A DNA stretch of 64,000 nt from Acidovorax sp. (GTDB lineage Bacteria > Pseudomonadota > Gammaproteobacteria > Burkholderiales > Burkholderiaceae_C). Shown piece after piece: positions 1 through 8,655 of the stretch (the stretch's first letter is position 1; each line of letters opens with the position of its first letter). The stretch spans positions 1 through 64,000 of the forward strand of contig JAITLO010000047.1 of the NCBI GenBank assembly GCA_031277855.1, in the 5' to 3' direction. A model generated the notes under the pieces. That model searched no databases. It was not told the origin of the DNA and worked only from the letters and a program-made list of their open reading frames with translations. A program made the position numbers and the translations under genes.

Positions 1-762
1 CAGCCAGCGCAGGATCAGCCCGGCAATGAGCAGCACGACCAGCAGCGGCAGGCCGAACGCGGCGACCTGGATGGCGTTGACGGTGCCGTCGGTGAGCTCG
101 TCGAGGGAGTTGCTGAAAGCTGTGCCGATGCGCGACCAGCGACCGCTGGGCTGGTATTCGCTGGAGAAGTCCAGGGTCAGCAGATTGGTGGTGATGCGGC
201 GTTGCTGCTGGGCGGCGTCCTGACTGGCGGCATGCAGTTGCTGCTCGACCTCGGCGGTGGCCTTGGCCAGGGCCAGCAGGTCGCTGACGCTCATGTCCTT
301 GCGGCCCTGGAAGCCTTGCAGGGTCTGGTATTCGCGCTGCAGACGGTCTTGCAGTTGCTGGTTGTCGCTGACTGCCTGGGCGAGGTCTTCGGCACGGGTG
401 CTGCGGCTCTGCAGTTGCCCGCCTTCGGCTGCCAGGGCGACGAGTTTTTCCACACCGTCGGGGACGATGCGCACGACGAGATGCGCGTTGCGCCTCTGGC
501 TGTCGCCGCTCTGTTCGATGGCGATCAGCTCGCACTGGCCGAAACGGTCCTGGCTGCAGGCATCACGGGAAGCGGCCAGTTGCGCGTCGATGCGCTCGCT
601 GGCCAGGCGGATGCCGACCTGGTGTTCATAGGCGAGGAAGGAACCGGCTTTCGCCGCTTCCCCCTGGAAAGCGGCGCCGGAGCCGGCGCTGTGCTCGGAC
701 GAGGCGTTACAGCCGGCGAGGGCGGCGCTCAGGACGAGCGCTACCCAGTGGTGCAGTTTCAT
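1..762 (-). CDS. DUF4349-type lipoprotein (3' end outside window)
   Basis: The gene is read on the minus strand from the ATG at 762 and runs off the left edge, so its C-terminus is missing. The N-terminus has a lipoprotein signal peptide ending in a lipobox (LAGC), so the product is probably anchored to a membrane. A long helical, Gln/Ala/Arg-rich middle section follows, and then a hydrophobic segment (PLLVVLLIAGLILRWL) close to the window edge. This lipobox, coiled coil and C-terminal membrane helix layout is typical of DUF4349 proteins, whose function is unknown. A good ribosome site (GGGAGG) lies 8 nt before the ATG. The gene starts 25 bp after the metG stop on the same strand, so the two could be cotranscribed. 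The family call is by layout and remembered family features. Confidence 0.7.
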   Translation of the reverse strand, partial: MKLHHWVALVLSAALAGCNASSEHSAGSGAAFQGEAAKAGSFLAYEHQVGIRLASERIDAQLAASRDACSQDRFGQCELIAIEQSGDSQRRNAHLVVRIVPDGVEKLVALAAEGGQLQSRSTRAEDLAQAVSDNQQLQDRLQREYQTLQGFQGRKDMSVSDLLALAKATAEVEQQLHAASQDAAQQQRRITTNLLTLDFSSEYQPSGRWSRIGTAFSNSLDELTDGTVNAIQVAAFGLPLLVVLLIAGLILRWL

Positions 763-787
763 CGTTGGCCTCCCTGCCGCTCGATGC

Positions 788-2845
788 TTACTTGACGCGC
801 TGGCCGGGCTTGGCGCCGCTGTCCGGGCTCAGCAGGTAGATCTCTTCACCGCCGGGGCCGGCGGCCAGGACCATGCCTTCGGAGATGCCGAACTTCATCT
901 TGCGCGGGGCCAGATTGGCCACCAGCACGGTGAGCTTGCCTTGCAGCTGCTCAGGGCGGTACATGCTGGCAATGCCGCTGAAGACATTGCGCATGCGGCC
1001 TTCGCCGGCGTCCAGCGTCAGCTGCAGCAGCTTGGTCGAGCCTTCGACGGGCTTGCATTCCACGATTTTTGCAATGCGCAAATCGATCTTGGCAAAGTCG
1101 TCGATGGTGATGGTGGGGGCAATCTCTTCGCCGCCGGGTTTCACCGCTTCGACCACGGGTGCTGCCGGGGGCTCGAACAGGGCATCCAGCTGCTCCACCA
1201 CCACGCGCTGCATCAGGTGCTCGTACTTGCCGATGGCGTGGCCCGCGCCCAGCAGGCGGCCGGTGTCGGCAAACTGCAAGGCCTCGACCTTGAGGAAAGC
1301 CTCCACCTGCTCGGCCAGGGCGGGCAGCATGGGCTTCAGGTAAATGGTCAGCAGGCGGAAGGCCTCGATGCAGGTAGAGCACACATCTTGCAGGCGCGCA
1401 TCCATGCCTTCTTGCTTGGCCAATTCCCAGGGCTTGTTGGCGTCCACATAGCTGTTGACCTTGTCGCACAAGGCCATGATTTCGCGGGCGGCGCGGGCCG
1501 TGTCGCGGGCCTCGTAGGCGGCGACGATGGCGCTGTGGGGCTCGCGCAGCGCGGCCAGCAGGGCCTGGCCGTCTTCGGACACCTGGCCCAGCTTGCCGTC
1601 AAAGCGCTTGGCGATAAAGCCGGCGGCGCGGCTGGCAATGTTGACGTACTTGCCAATCAGGTCGGCGTTGACGCGCAGCATGAAGTCTTCGGCATTGAAG
1701 TCGATGTCTTCATTCTTGCCATTGAGCTTGGCGCCCAGGTAGTAGCGCAGCCACTCGGGGTTCATCTTGAGTGCCAGGTACTTGAGCGGGTCCAGGCCGG
1801 TGCCACGGCTCTTGCTCATCTTCTCGCCGTTGTTCACGGTCATAAAGCCGTGCACGCAGATCTTGGTCGGCGTCTTGCGGCCGCTGAACTTCAGCATGGC
1901 GGGCCAGAACAGCGTGTGGAAGGTGATGATGTCCTTGCCGATGAAGTGGTACTGCTCCAGATCGGGGTTGGCCATATAGGTGTCGTAGTCCTCGCCACGC
2001 TGGTTCAGCAGCTCTTTCAGCGAGGCCAGATAGCCCACGGGCGCGTCCAGCCAGACATAGAAGTACTTGCCCGGTGCGTCGGGAATCTCGATACCGAAGT
2101 AAGGCGCATCGCGGGAGATGTCCCAATCGTCCAGACCTTCGGAGGTCGAGCCATCGGGGTTGGTGCGCACGCCAAACCATTCCTTGATCTTGGCGGCCAC
2201 CTCGGGCTGCACATGCTTGCCGTTCTGGGTCCACTCGGTCAGGAACTCCACGGCGCGCGGGTCGGAGAGCTTGAAGAAGAAATGTTCCGAGCTCTTGAGC
2301 ACCGGCGTGGCGCCGGACAGGGCCGAGAAGGGGTTGATCAAGTCGGTGGGCGCGTAGACCGAGCTGCAGACCTCGCAGTTGTCGCCGTACTGGTCCTTGG
2401 CGTGGCAGCGCGGGCATTCGCCCTTGATGAATCGGTCGGGCAGGAACATGTTCTTTTCGGGGTCGAAGAACTGCTCGATGACGCGGGTTTCGATAAAGCC
2501 TGCGGCCTTGAGATCGCGGTAGATCTGCTGGGACAGCTTGTGGTTTTCCGGGCTGTCGGTGTTGCTCCAGTTGTCGAAGGCGATGTGAAAGCCGTCGAGG
2601 TACTGCTTGCGGCCGGCGGCAATATCGGCCACGAACTGCTGGGGCGTTTTGCCTGCCTTTTCGGCGGCAATCATGATGGGCGCGCCGTGGGCGTCATCGG
2701 CGCCCACAAAGTTCACCGCATTGCCCTGCATTCGCTGCGCACGCACCCAGGTGTCGGCCTGGATGTATTCCATGATGTGGCCGATGTGGAAGTTGCCGTT
2801 GGCATACGGCAGGGCGGTGGTGACGAATAACTGGCGTTGGGACAT
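788..2845 (-). CDS. metG: Methionyl-tRNA synthetase
   Basis: This cytoplasmic class I aminoacyl-tRNA synthetase charges tRNA-Met with methionine. The 685-residue product has the HIGH-type signature near residues 12-22 ([11 protein letters not shown]), a zinc-knuckle insert (CPRC...CEVC), and KMSKS starting near residue 342. A C-terminal EMAP-like tRNA-binding/dimerisation domain covers about the last 105 residues (from [16 protein letters not shown]). The length matches the long, dimeric bacterial form. The start at 2845 gives the standard [18 protein letters not shown]-terminus. The frame stays open upstream to about 3187, but that extension is low-complexity and lies in front of the conserved start, so I did not use it. 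The DUF4349 gene follows 25 bp downstream. Confidence 0.97.
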   Translation of the reverse strand: MSQRQLFVTTALPYANGNFHIGHIMEYIQADTWVRAQRMQGNAVNFVGADDAHGAPIMIAAEKAGKTPQQFVADIAAGRKQYLDGFHIAFDNWSNTDSPENHKLSQQIYRDLKAAGFIETRVIEQFFDPEKNMFLPDRFIKGECPRCHAKDQYGDNCEVCSSVYAPTDLINPFSALSGATPVLKSSEHFFFKLSDPRAVEFLTEWTQNGKHVQPEVAAKIKEWFGVRTNPDGSTSEGLDDWDISRDAPYFGIEIPDAPGKYFYVWLDAPVGYLASLKELLNQRGEDYDTYMANPDLEQYHFIGKDIITFHTLFWPAMLKFSGRKTPTKICVHGFMTVNNGEKMSKSRGTGLDPLKYLALKMNPEWLRYYLGAKLNGKNEDIDFNAEDFMLRVNADLIGKYVNIASRAAGFIAKRFDGKLGQVSEDGQALLAALREPHSAIVAAYEARDTARAAREIMALCDKVNSYVDANKPWELAKQEGMDARLQDVCSTCIEAFRLLTIYLKPMLPALAEQVEAFLKVEALQFADTGRLLGAGHAIGKYEHLMQRVVVEQLDALFEPPAAPVVEAVKPGGEEIAPTITIDDFAKIDLRIAKIVECKPVEGSTKLLQLTLDAGEGRMRNVFSGIASMYRPEQLQGKLTVLVANLAPRKMKFGISEGMVLAAGPGGEEIYLLSPDSGAKPGQRVK

Positions 2846-2981
2846 ACGGTTTTCTCGTTGCGGATCAAACATCAAACGAACCTGCCATTGTAGAAGGCCG
2901 AGCGCCCGCGTGCCGGGGGCGGGGCATGTGCCGCCCAGCATGACCCTATGGGGCGGCGGTTTTGGGCGGCGGTCTTGCGGC

Positions 2982-4241
2982 TCAGATTGCTTGGTTCGGG
3001 GCGGTGTGTGGCGCTGGATGGGCGCCCTGCCCATCCCAGCCAAAAAAGTGGCAGACCTCGGCGCTGCGCGCCAGCGTGTCCTGGCGCCCCAGGTCCATGA
3101 GGCGGCGTGTATAGCCGGGCTCGAATAGCAGATAGCTGGCCAGGGCTGCGCTGCTGGCACTGCCACGTTCGGACACGCCCGTGGCACCCAGAAGGGTGCG
3201 CACGGGCCGGGGCAGCTCGTGCAGATGCGCCAGCGCGAGTTCGTCCAGCGACTGCGAGGGCGTGAACACCAGCAGGTCCACGGGGTGCAACTGGCTGCGC
3301 GCGCGTTCGGCTGCAGGAATAAGGGACAGCGTGTGGTTGATGCGCTGGGCGCGTTCTATGTCCACCGACAGTGCGTCGAGAAAAATTGTCGACAGCGCAT
3401 GGCCGGCCACCTGGGCCAGCGAAGGGTAGGGTGCATGCTGGCCCGCAGGCAGATGGGAGACCTCGTGCGAGCGGCCCACTCCCACCACCACGATGCGCTT
3501 GGCGCCCAGGTGGATGGCGGGCGCCAACGGCGCGGTCTGGCGCATGGCGCCATCGCCGAAATAGCCATATTCGCCATGGATGGAGAGTTCCGTGGGCGGG
3601 AAAATAAAGGGGATGGAGGACGATGCAATCAGATGCTCGTGGCGGATGCGGTCCTGCACGGCGCGGCGCTGGGAGCGTGACCAGGGGTGCAGATGCGGGC
3701 CAGTCTCATAAAAGGTCAGATGCTCGCCCGTGGTGTAGCTGGATGCGGTCACGGCCAGGGCAGCAAGCTGGCCGCTGTGCAGCAGCTCGGGCAGCCGCTC
3801 CAGCGGCAGTGTTTCCTGCAGCAGCTGGTGCAGCGGCGCGTTGTCCAGCAGCGAACGCGGCTGGGTGCGGTGCCAGCGTGTCAAAGCCCAGCCCAGGGTC
3901 AGCAGGGTCAGCCAGCGTGCGCCGCTGCGCATCACGCCAAAGGAGTCGGCGCGGTACACCTGGGCGGTCTCAAAATTGCGCCAGACCTTGGACAGGCGTT
4001 GTACGGCTGTGTCGAAATGGTCGGCTCCGCAGGCCAGTGCCGTGGCATTGATGGCGCCGGCCGAGGTGCCTACGGTAATGGGAAACGGCGTGGGCTGGTG
4101 GCTGGCGCCGGCCTTTTTGCGCAGCCGCGACAAGGCCTGCAGCACGCCGACCTGGTAGGCGGCACGCGCCCCCCCGCCGGAAAGCACAATGGCCGTGTTG
4201 GCGGTTTCGGGGGCATGGTGCAAAGAAGCGGGCATCATCAC
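2982..4241 (-). CDS. Patatin-like phospholipase family protein
   Basis: The 419-residue protein shows the patatin fold signatures. There is a glycine-rich oxyanion loop ([14 protein letters not shown], residues 21-34), the nucleophile elbow GTSAG with Ser60, and a DG(A) motif with Asp230 completing the Ser-Asp dyad. Family members hydrolyse the acyl chains of phospholipids or other lipids. No signal peptide is evident, so the protein is probably cytoplasmic or peripheral. The start has three consecutive ATG codons (4235-4241) behind an AAGGTGGAG ribosome site. The conserved core ends around residue 300; the C-terminal part has no motif I recognise. It lies upstream of metG on the same strand with a 136-bp gap. 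Confidence 0.9.
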   Translation of the reverse strand: MMMPASLHHAPETANTAIVLSGGGARAAYQVGVLQALSRLRKKAGASHQPTPFPITVGTSAGAINATALACGADHFDTAVQRLSKVWRNFETAQVYRADSFGVMRSGARWLTLLTLGWALTRWHRTQPRSLLDNAPLHQLLQETLPLERLPELLHSGQLAALAVTASSYTTGEHLTFYETGPHLHPWSRSQRRAVQDRIRHEHLIASSSIPFIFPPTELSIHGEYGYFGDGAMRQTAPLAPAIHLGAKRIVVVGVGRSHEVSHLPAGQHAPYPSLAQVAGHALSTIFLDALSVDIERAQRINHTLSLIPAAERARSQLHPVDLLVFTPSQSLDELALAHLHELPRPVRTLLGATGVSERGSASSAALASYLLFEPGYTRRLMDLGRQDTLARSAEVCHFFGWDGQGAHPAPHTAPNQAI

Positions 4242-4314
4242 TCCACCTTAGCGCAGATGCCCATAGCCCCGGTGCCAGGAATACCTGGAGAATTTTCTGC
4301 CTTATATCTGCTCG

Positions 4315-4372
4315 CCCCCTGCCCGCGGTCTCAGCGAGCGAAGAGCGGGGGGGAGGGCGCGCAGCGACTCAG
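4315..4372 (-). repeat. GC-rich post-stop repeat, copy 1
   Basis: Read on the minus strand, the element begins at the stop codon of the upstream gene: CCTGAGTCGCTGCGCGCCCT, then a C-tract, a CGAGCG-rich segment and GCAGGGGG. The sequence is nearly the same as the segment directly after the stop codon at 10319-10321, and its first 20 bases resemble the one after the lldP stop. The C-tract and G-tract can pair, so it may act as a 3' hairpin. Confidence 0.6.
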
Positions 4373-4956
4373 GAGGGCGAGCCCTTCGTCAGCAGACCAG
4401 CCAGATCGGCGCCCTGCAACACCACCATCTGGTGCTGTTCGGCATAGGCGCGGGCATTGGCATGCAAAGGGTGCAGGGCGATGTAGACCGCATCCTGCAC
4501 ACCCTGGTCCAGGCGGGCGTTGTGCAGCAGCTTCAAGGGCTCCAGGCCATGGTGGGCCGCCTTCCAGCGCTTGGCGCAGACCAGGGCGGTCTTGCCCTGG
4601 CGCTCCAGGCGGAAGTCGGCTGCGGAGTCGTTGGTGGTGCTGGTGACTTGCACGGTATAGCCCTCGGCCTTCCAGGCCGCCTGCAGTTGGGCGGAGAACT
4701 GGGCCCAGTTTTGCTGGGCCGCAGCATCGAGCAAGGCCTGTACGCGGGCTGGGCTGGGGGCGTTGAACTGGCGCACCAGGGCCACGACGCCCACGGCAAA
4801 GAAAGGCGTGGCGCCCAGCGCACCCACCAGCTTGTAGTCTGGTGGCAGCAATGCCAGGGCCAGCAGAACAATGACGGCGGTCAGGGCAAAGCTGATCCAC
4901 CAGCGCGAGCGCAGCAGGATGGCGAACAGGGAGTTGGGGGCCATTTTGAACTTCAC
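4369..4956 (-). CDS. Membrane-anchored Mrr-like restriction endonuclease fold protein
   Basis: About 195 residues. The N-terminus holds two hydrophobic segments (around WWISFALTAVIVLLALALL and GATPFFAVGVVALV), followed by a soluble domain. The soluble part has an Asp (ADFRLERQGK) and a Lys (VCAKRWK) spaced as in the D...(E/Q)xK nuclease core of Mrr-like proteins, but the middle catalytic position reads Ala. I cannot tell whether it is active. I chose the GTG at 4956 (VKFKMAPNSL) because related proteins as I remember them begin MKFKM and an AAGG lies upstream; the ATG at 4944 is the alternative. The stop codon is part of a GC-rich repeat. The gene is divergent from apbC. Confidence 0.65.
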   Translation of the reverse strand: MKFKMAPNSLFAILLRSRWWISFALTAVIVLLALALLPPDYKLVGALGATPFFAVGVVALVRQFNAPSPARVQALLDAAAQQNWAQFSAQLQAAWKAEGYTVQVTSTTNDSAADFRLERQGKTALVCAKRWKAAHHGLEPLKLLHNARLDQGVQDAVYIALHPLHANARAYAEQHQMVVLQGADLAGLLTKGSPS

Positions 4957-5154
4957 GGGGAATGCCTTCGTCGTCGGGGCCGCGCAGCGGCGTGGTGGGG
5001 GTGCTGGATTGTCCCGTATACGCAAGGGGTGCTGTGCTTGGATAGACTGATCGCCCCATCAACGTCTACAAAGTTCCGCCGGGCATACAGAGCCATCACC
5101 CGGGCGCCGCATCAGCCCGGCAAGGCCTGCATGTGCGAGGCGGACACCACTGCA

Positions 5155-6246
5155 ATGTCTCTTACCGAATCCAGTCTGCTGGCCGCGTTGGCAAGCGTTC
5201 AAGATCCCCACACCGGCAAAGATTTCGTCAGCGCCCGCGCCGTGCGAAACGTGCAGATCAGCGGCGGGGATGTCGCCTTTGATGTGGAAATCGGTTATCC
5301 CGCAAAAAGCCTGGTGCCCGGCCTGCGCAGCGCCTTCATCGCCGCGGCCAAGACCGTGGCGGGCGTGAGCAATGTCTCGGCCAATATCGTCACCAAGATC
5401 CAGGCCCATGCGGCCCAGCGCGGTGTGCCGCTGCTGCCGGGGGTGAAGAACATCATCGCCGTGGCCTCGGGCAAGGGCGGTGTGGGCAAGAGCACCACCT
5501 CGGCCAATCTGGCCCTGGCCCTGGCCGCTGAAGGCGCCCGCGTGGGCGTGCTGGATGCCGACATCTACGGCCCCAGCCAGACCATGATGCTGGGCGTCTC
5601 CGGCAAGCCCGAAAGCAGCGACGGCAAGACCATGGAGCCCAAGCTCAACCATGGCGTGCAGGTCATGTCCATAGGTCTCTTGGTGGACAACGACCAGGCC
5701 ATGATCTGGCGCGGCCCCATGGCCGTGCAGGCTCTGGAGCAGATGCTGCGCCAGACCAACTGGAATGACCTTGACTATCTGGTCATCGACCTGCCGCCGG
5801 GCACCGGCGATATCCAGCTGACACTGAGCCAGCGCGTGCCCATGACCGGCGCAGTGGTGGTGACCACGCCCCAGGACATTGCCCTGCTGGACGCCAAAAA
5901 GGGCATTCAGATGTTCGAAAAAGTGGGCGTGCCCATCCTCGGCGTGGTGGAAAACATGGCCATGCATGTCTGCAGCAACTGCGGCCATGTGGAGCACATC
6001 TTCGGCAACGGCGGCGGTGCCAAGATGGCGTCCGACTACCACATCGACTTCCTGGGCTCGCTGCCCCTGTCCATGCAAATCCGCGAGCAGGCCGACAGCG
6101 GCACGCCCACCGTGGTGGCCGCACCGGACAGCGAAGCCGCGCAAATCTACAAAAAACTGGCCCGCGATGTGGCGGTGAAAGTGGCCCAAAAGGCCAAGGA
6201 TTTCTCCGCCAAGTTCCCCACCATCACCGTCAGCCAGAACACCTGA
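5155..6246 (+). CDS. apbC: Iron-sulfur cluster carrier protein ApbC/Mrp
   Basis: This cytoplasmic P-loop ATPase of the Mrp/NBP35 family carries and delivers Fe-S clusters to apoproteins. The 363-residue product begins with a MIP18/DUF59 domain (about residues 5-80). The deviant Walker A follows (SGKGGVGKST, 105-114), then the switch regions DADIYGPS and DLPPGTGD, and the C-terminal CxxC (Cys273, Cys276) that binds the bridging cluster. The ATG at 5155 is chosen because it begins directly before the DUF59 domain; the frame stays open far upstream without resembling the family. The transcript probably ends in the hairpins around 6453-6482. ApbC could supply clusters to the complex I genes later in the window, but that is only an inference. 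Confidence 0.95.
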   Translation: MSLTESSLLAALASVQDPHTGKDFVSARAVRNVQISGGDVAFDVEIGYPAKSLVPGLRSAFIAAAKTVAGVSNVSANIVTKIQAHAAQRGVPLLPGVKNIIAVASGKGGVGKSTTSANLALALAAEGARVGVLDADIYGPSQTMMLGVSGKPESSDGKTMEPKLNHGVQVMSIGLLVDNDQAMIWRGPMAVQALEQMLRQTNWNDLDYLVIDLPPGTGDIQLTLSQRVPMTGAVVVTTPQDIALLDAKKGIQMFEKVGVPILGVVENMAMHVCSNCGHVEHIFGNGGGAKMASDYHIDFLGSLPLSMQIREQADSGTPTVVAAPDSEAAQIYKKLARDVAVKVAQKAKDFSAKFPTITVSQNT

Positions 6247-6288
6247 TTTTTCTGGGATGGGTTGGGTTTCTCGTGCGGGGGCGACCAT

Positions 6289-6368
6289 ACAGCGCTTCAT
6301 GCTTTGTTGCTCGCCCTTGCCGTACCGAAGTACTGTCAGCGGGCGAGACGTCGCGCCTGAAGCGCTGT
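6289..6368. repeat. Triple-nested palindromic element
   Basis: Three perfect inverted repeats are nested in 80 bp. The outer arm is ACAGCGCTTCA (6289-6299) with TGAAGCGCTGT (6358-6368). The middle arm is CTCGCCC (6310-6316) with GGGCGAG (6341-6347). The inner arm is GTAC-cgaa-GTAC (6322-6333). The whole can fold into one interrupted hairpin, in the style of REP or BIME elements. Confidence 0.7.
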
Positions 6369-6452
6369 CTGGCCGTTGTGGGGTGAGCTCCAAAGTCCAC
6401 AGGGCTTCGAGGGCCCGCTCCGGCAGACCCCACCGAGCTTCACAGCGCGCGT

Positions 6453-6482
6453 AAAAAAACCGGCAGAGATGCCGGTTTTTTT
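6453..6482. terminator. Bidirectional intrinsic terminator
   Basis: The hairpin AACCGGCA-gaga-TGCCGGTT is flanked by seven A on the left and seven T on the right, so it can terminate transcription from either side. It most likely ends apbC transcripts on the plus strand. Confidence 0.8.
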
Positions 6483-6520
6483 ATAGCTGCCTACGAAGAT
6501 AGCACCTGCATTTGCACATA
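6476..6520 (+). repeat. Comamonadaceae-type small interspersed repeat (AGCTGC family)
   Basis: T-run followed by ATAGCTGCCTACG and further on AGCACCTGCATTTGCAC. It resembles the A/T-run, AGCTGC, TTGTGC, GCGCT pattern seen at 14546, 32431, 34863 and 54545. This copy overlaps the terminator at 6453-6482 and is one of the weaker matches. Confidence 0.4.
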
Positions 6521-6557
6521 AAAAATGCCGCAAACCCTTGATGGATCTGCGGCATTA
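6521..6557 (-). terminator. Terminator for lldP
   Basis: The stem AATGCCGCA (6524-6532) pairs with TGCGGCATT (6548-6556). Read on the minus strand it is followed by a T-run. It lies about 130 nt after the lldP stop on the same strand. Confidence 0.7.
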
Positions 6558-6591
6558 GCTCTTATCTTTTTCAAGGCGCTGCGCCGAAAAC

Positions 6592-6687
6592 TGGCGCGCC
6601 CCAGGCGAGTGGCAGCCAGCAAGGGCCGCCCCGCAGCAAAGGCTGCCGTCCCCCTGGGGGGAAGCCGCGCAGCGGCTCAGGGGGGGG
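6592..6687 (-). repeat. GC-rich post-stop repeat, copy 2
   Basis: Immediately after the lldP stop on the minus strand: CCTGAGCCGCTGCGCGGCTT, then C-tract/G-tract, GGACGGCAGCC, GGGGCGGCCCTTGC and TGGGGCGCGCCAGTTTT. The same blocks occur in the same order after the stop at 10321. The C-tract and G-tract form a short hairpin. Confidence 0.7.
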
Positions 6688-8346
6688 TCAATTCACCATC
6701 AAATGGAACGGCCAGACATAAGCCTGCAGCGTCACATACAGACCCATCAAGCAAGCCAGCGCAATCGAGTGGAAGAACACATAGCGCAGGATGTCGCCCT
6801 CATGGTTGAACCAGCGGGTGGCGGTGGAGGCCACGACGATGGACTGCGCGTCGATCATCTTGCCCATCACGCCGCCCGAGCTGTTGGCCGCGCCCATCAG
6901 ATTGGGCGACAGGCCCAACTGCTCGGCTGCCACTTTTTGCATGCCGCCGAACAGCACGTTGGAGGCCGTGTCCGAACCCGTCAGCGCCACGCCCAGCCAG
7001 CCCATCAAGGTGCCGAAGAAGGGGTAGAGCACACCGGTGTTGGCAAAGGCCAGGCCCAGCGTGGTGTCGGTGCCCGAATAGCGCGTCAGTGTGCCCAGGG
7101 CCAGCATCAGCACAATGGTCAGCAGCGAATAGCGCACCAGCCACAGCGTCTTGAAGAAGGTGCGGACGATGGCCACGGGGTTGTACTTCATCACGAATGC
7201 GCTGAGTACGGCCGACAGCAAGATGCCGGTGCCGGTGGCTGACAACAGGTTCAGCGTGTAGACCGCGCCTTCCTTGGTGGGTTGGGCCACCACGGGGGGC
7301 ATTTTTTCCACCAGGTTGTGCAGGCCGCCCATGGGGAAGGCCGGAGCGAAAAGGCTGTTGAGCCAGGTCTTGACCGAGGGCAGGCCCCAGATGAAGACAA
7401 AGACCGACAGGATGAGCCAGGGCATCCAGGCGGCGATCAGGGCCGAGCGGCTGTGCTTGACCACGGCTTGGGGTGGCTTGGCTTCGGAGGCACTCACGTC
7501 CTTGCCGCGCAGAGAGGCCGAGGTCCAGATCTTCTTGGGTTGCCACACGCGCAAAAAGCCCACCAGACAGACCATGGAGACGATGGCGGCAATGATGTCC
7601 ACCAGCTCGGGGCCGATGAAGTTGGACACCAGGTACTGCGGAATGGCGAAGGACACACCGGCCACCAGAATGGCGGGCCAGATTTCCCACATGCCCTTGC
7701 GGCCGGCAAAGGCCCAGATCAGCCAGAACGGCACCAGCACCGAGAAGAAAGGCAGCTGGCGGCCGATCATGGCCGTCACTTCCATCAAATCGTAGCCATG
7801 CACCTTGGCCAGCGTGATCACCGGTGTGCCCAGGGCGCCAAAGGCCACGGGGGCGGTATTGGCGATCAGCGACAGGCCGGATGCGGCCAGCGGCGAAAAT
7901 CCCAGGCCGATCAAAATGGCGGCCGTCACGGCCACGGGCGTGCCGAAGCCGGCTGCGCCTTCAAAAAAGGCGCCAAAGGAAAAGGCAATCAGCAGCAGCT
8001 GGATGCGGCGGTCTTCGGTGATGCCGGACAGCGAGTCCTGCAGTACCTTGAAGCTGCCGTTCTGCTCCGTCAGCTGGTGCAGGAAGATGATGTTCAGCAC
8101 GATCCAGCCAATGGGCAGCAGGCCGGTGAAGCCGCCATACAGCGCGGCGGTGCCGGCCATATCGGCCGGCATGTTGTAGACAAAGACCGCGATCAGCAGC
8201 GCAGCGACCAAGCCTGCACCGGCCGCAATATGGGCCTTTAAATGCAAAAAGCCCAGACCCACCAGCATGACCACGACGGGGATGGCAGCAAGCAATGTGG
8301 AGATCCACATATTGCCCATCGGGTCGTAGATTTGTTGCCAAACCAT
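6688..8346 (-). CDS. lldP: L-lactate permease (LctP/LldP family)
   Basis: This inner-membrane proton-coupled transporter takes up lactate and probably glycolate. The 552-residue product is a chain of 12 or more hydrophobic helices with family signatures such as FFEGAAGFGTPVAVTAAILIG, NTAPVAFGALGTP and a C-terminal NSSGGVMGKMIDAQSIVVA. The start at 8346 gives MVWQQIYDPMGN, and a GGGAG ribosome site sits about 9 nt upstream. No lactate dehydrogenase gene (lldD or lutABC) is adjacent. The divergent neighbour is a YheO-type regulator that more likely controls the dehydratase gene beyond it, but the shared 309-bp region leaves regulation of lldP possible. The stop codon adjoins a GC-rich repeat. 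Confidence 0.93.
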   Translation of the reverse strand: MVWQQIYDPMGNMWISTLLAAIPVVVMLVGLGFLHLKAHIAAGAGLVAALLIAVFVYNMPADMAGTAALYGGFTGLLPIGWIVLNIIFLHQLTEQNGSFKVLQDSLSGITEDRRIQLLLIAFSFGAFFEGAAGFGTPVAVTAAILIGLGFSPLAASGLSLIANTAPVAFGALGTPVITLAKVHGYDLMEVTAMIGRQLPFFSVLVPFWLIWAFAGRKGMWEIWPAILVAGVSFAIPQYLVSNFIGPELVDIIAAIVSMVCLVGFLRVWQPKKIWTSASLRGKDVSASEAKPPQAVVKHSRSALIAAWMPWLILSVFVFIWGLPSVKTWLNSLFAPAFPMGGLHNLVEKMPPVVAQPTKEGAVYTLNLLSATGTGILLSAVLSAFVMKYNPVAIVRTFFKTLWLVRYSLLTIVLMLALGTLTRYSGTDTTLGLAFANTGVLYPFFGTLMGWLGVALTGSDTASNVLFGGMQKVAAEQLGLSPNLMGAANSSGGVMGKMIDAQSIVVASTATRWFNHEGDILRYVFFHSIALACLMGLYVTLQAYVWPFHLMVN

Positions 8347-8655
8347 GTTTTTATGCTCCCAAGTTATGTGTTGCGGGCGCAATAGTCCTGTGATAGAGGC
8401 TTTCAGCGCCTAGAGGAAACCCGTGGTTTTGCTGCGCTGCAGAAAATTTCAAAACCACGCGAAATTGCTTCAATCTGCAAAGGCGCTATGGACAGCTCTC
8501 TGTCAGCAAATGCCAGCCCATTCGGTGTGGAGCGCTTGGCCGCTTGCTGCATGGAATGGCGGTGGAGGTGTGTGCGGGCGCCCACCTGCAGGAGGGCGGT
8601 GGTATGTCGGACATGTATTTGACAAAAAATCCAGATAAAAACAAAATGTCCAGAA
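8347..8655. other. Divergent promoter region, lldP / YheO-type regulator
   Basis: No gene is seen in these 309 bp. The right end has an 11-bp palindrome (8604-8614), a TTGACA hexamer at 8619-8624, and an ATGTCC half-site at 8645-8650 just before the regulator start. Confidence 0.6.
8604..8614. promoter_or_regulatory. Operator-like palindrome with downstream half-site
   Basis: ATGTC-g-GACAT is a perfect palindrome placed just upstream of a TTGACA hexamer (8619-8624). A further ATGTCC lies at 8645-8650. The placement fits a binding site for the regulator encoded from 8656, but this is inference. Confidence 0.4.

Larger units (their letters stand above)
6247..6687. other. Convergent intergenic region rich in palindromes
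   Basis: No gene is visible in these 441 bp between apbC (plus) and lldP (minus). The region holds, in order, a nested palindrome (6289-6368), a hairpin with A- and T-tracts (6453-6482), a Comamonadaceae-type small repeat (6476-6520), a hairpin serving the minus strand (6521-6557) and a GC-rich post-stop repeat (6592-6687). Confidence 0.8.

Noticed and set aside
2846-3187. A possible N-terminal extension of metG by over 100 codons.
   Set aside because: Translation is Pro/Arg-rich and not MetRS-like, overlaps the patatin gene's end, and the normal start fits the family.
8619-8647. A TTGACA/CAAAAT promoter for the YheO-type regulator.
   Set aside because: The -10 is poor and would lie only about 9 nt before the start codon, so I list the TTGACA only as context.
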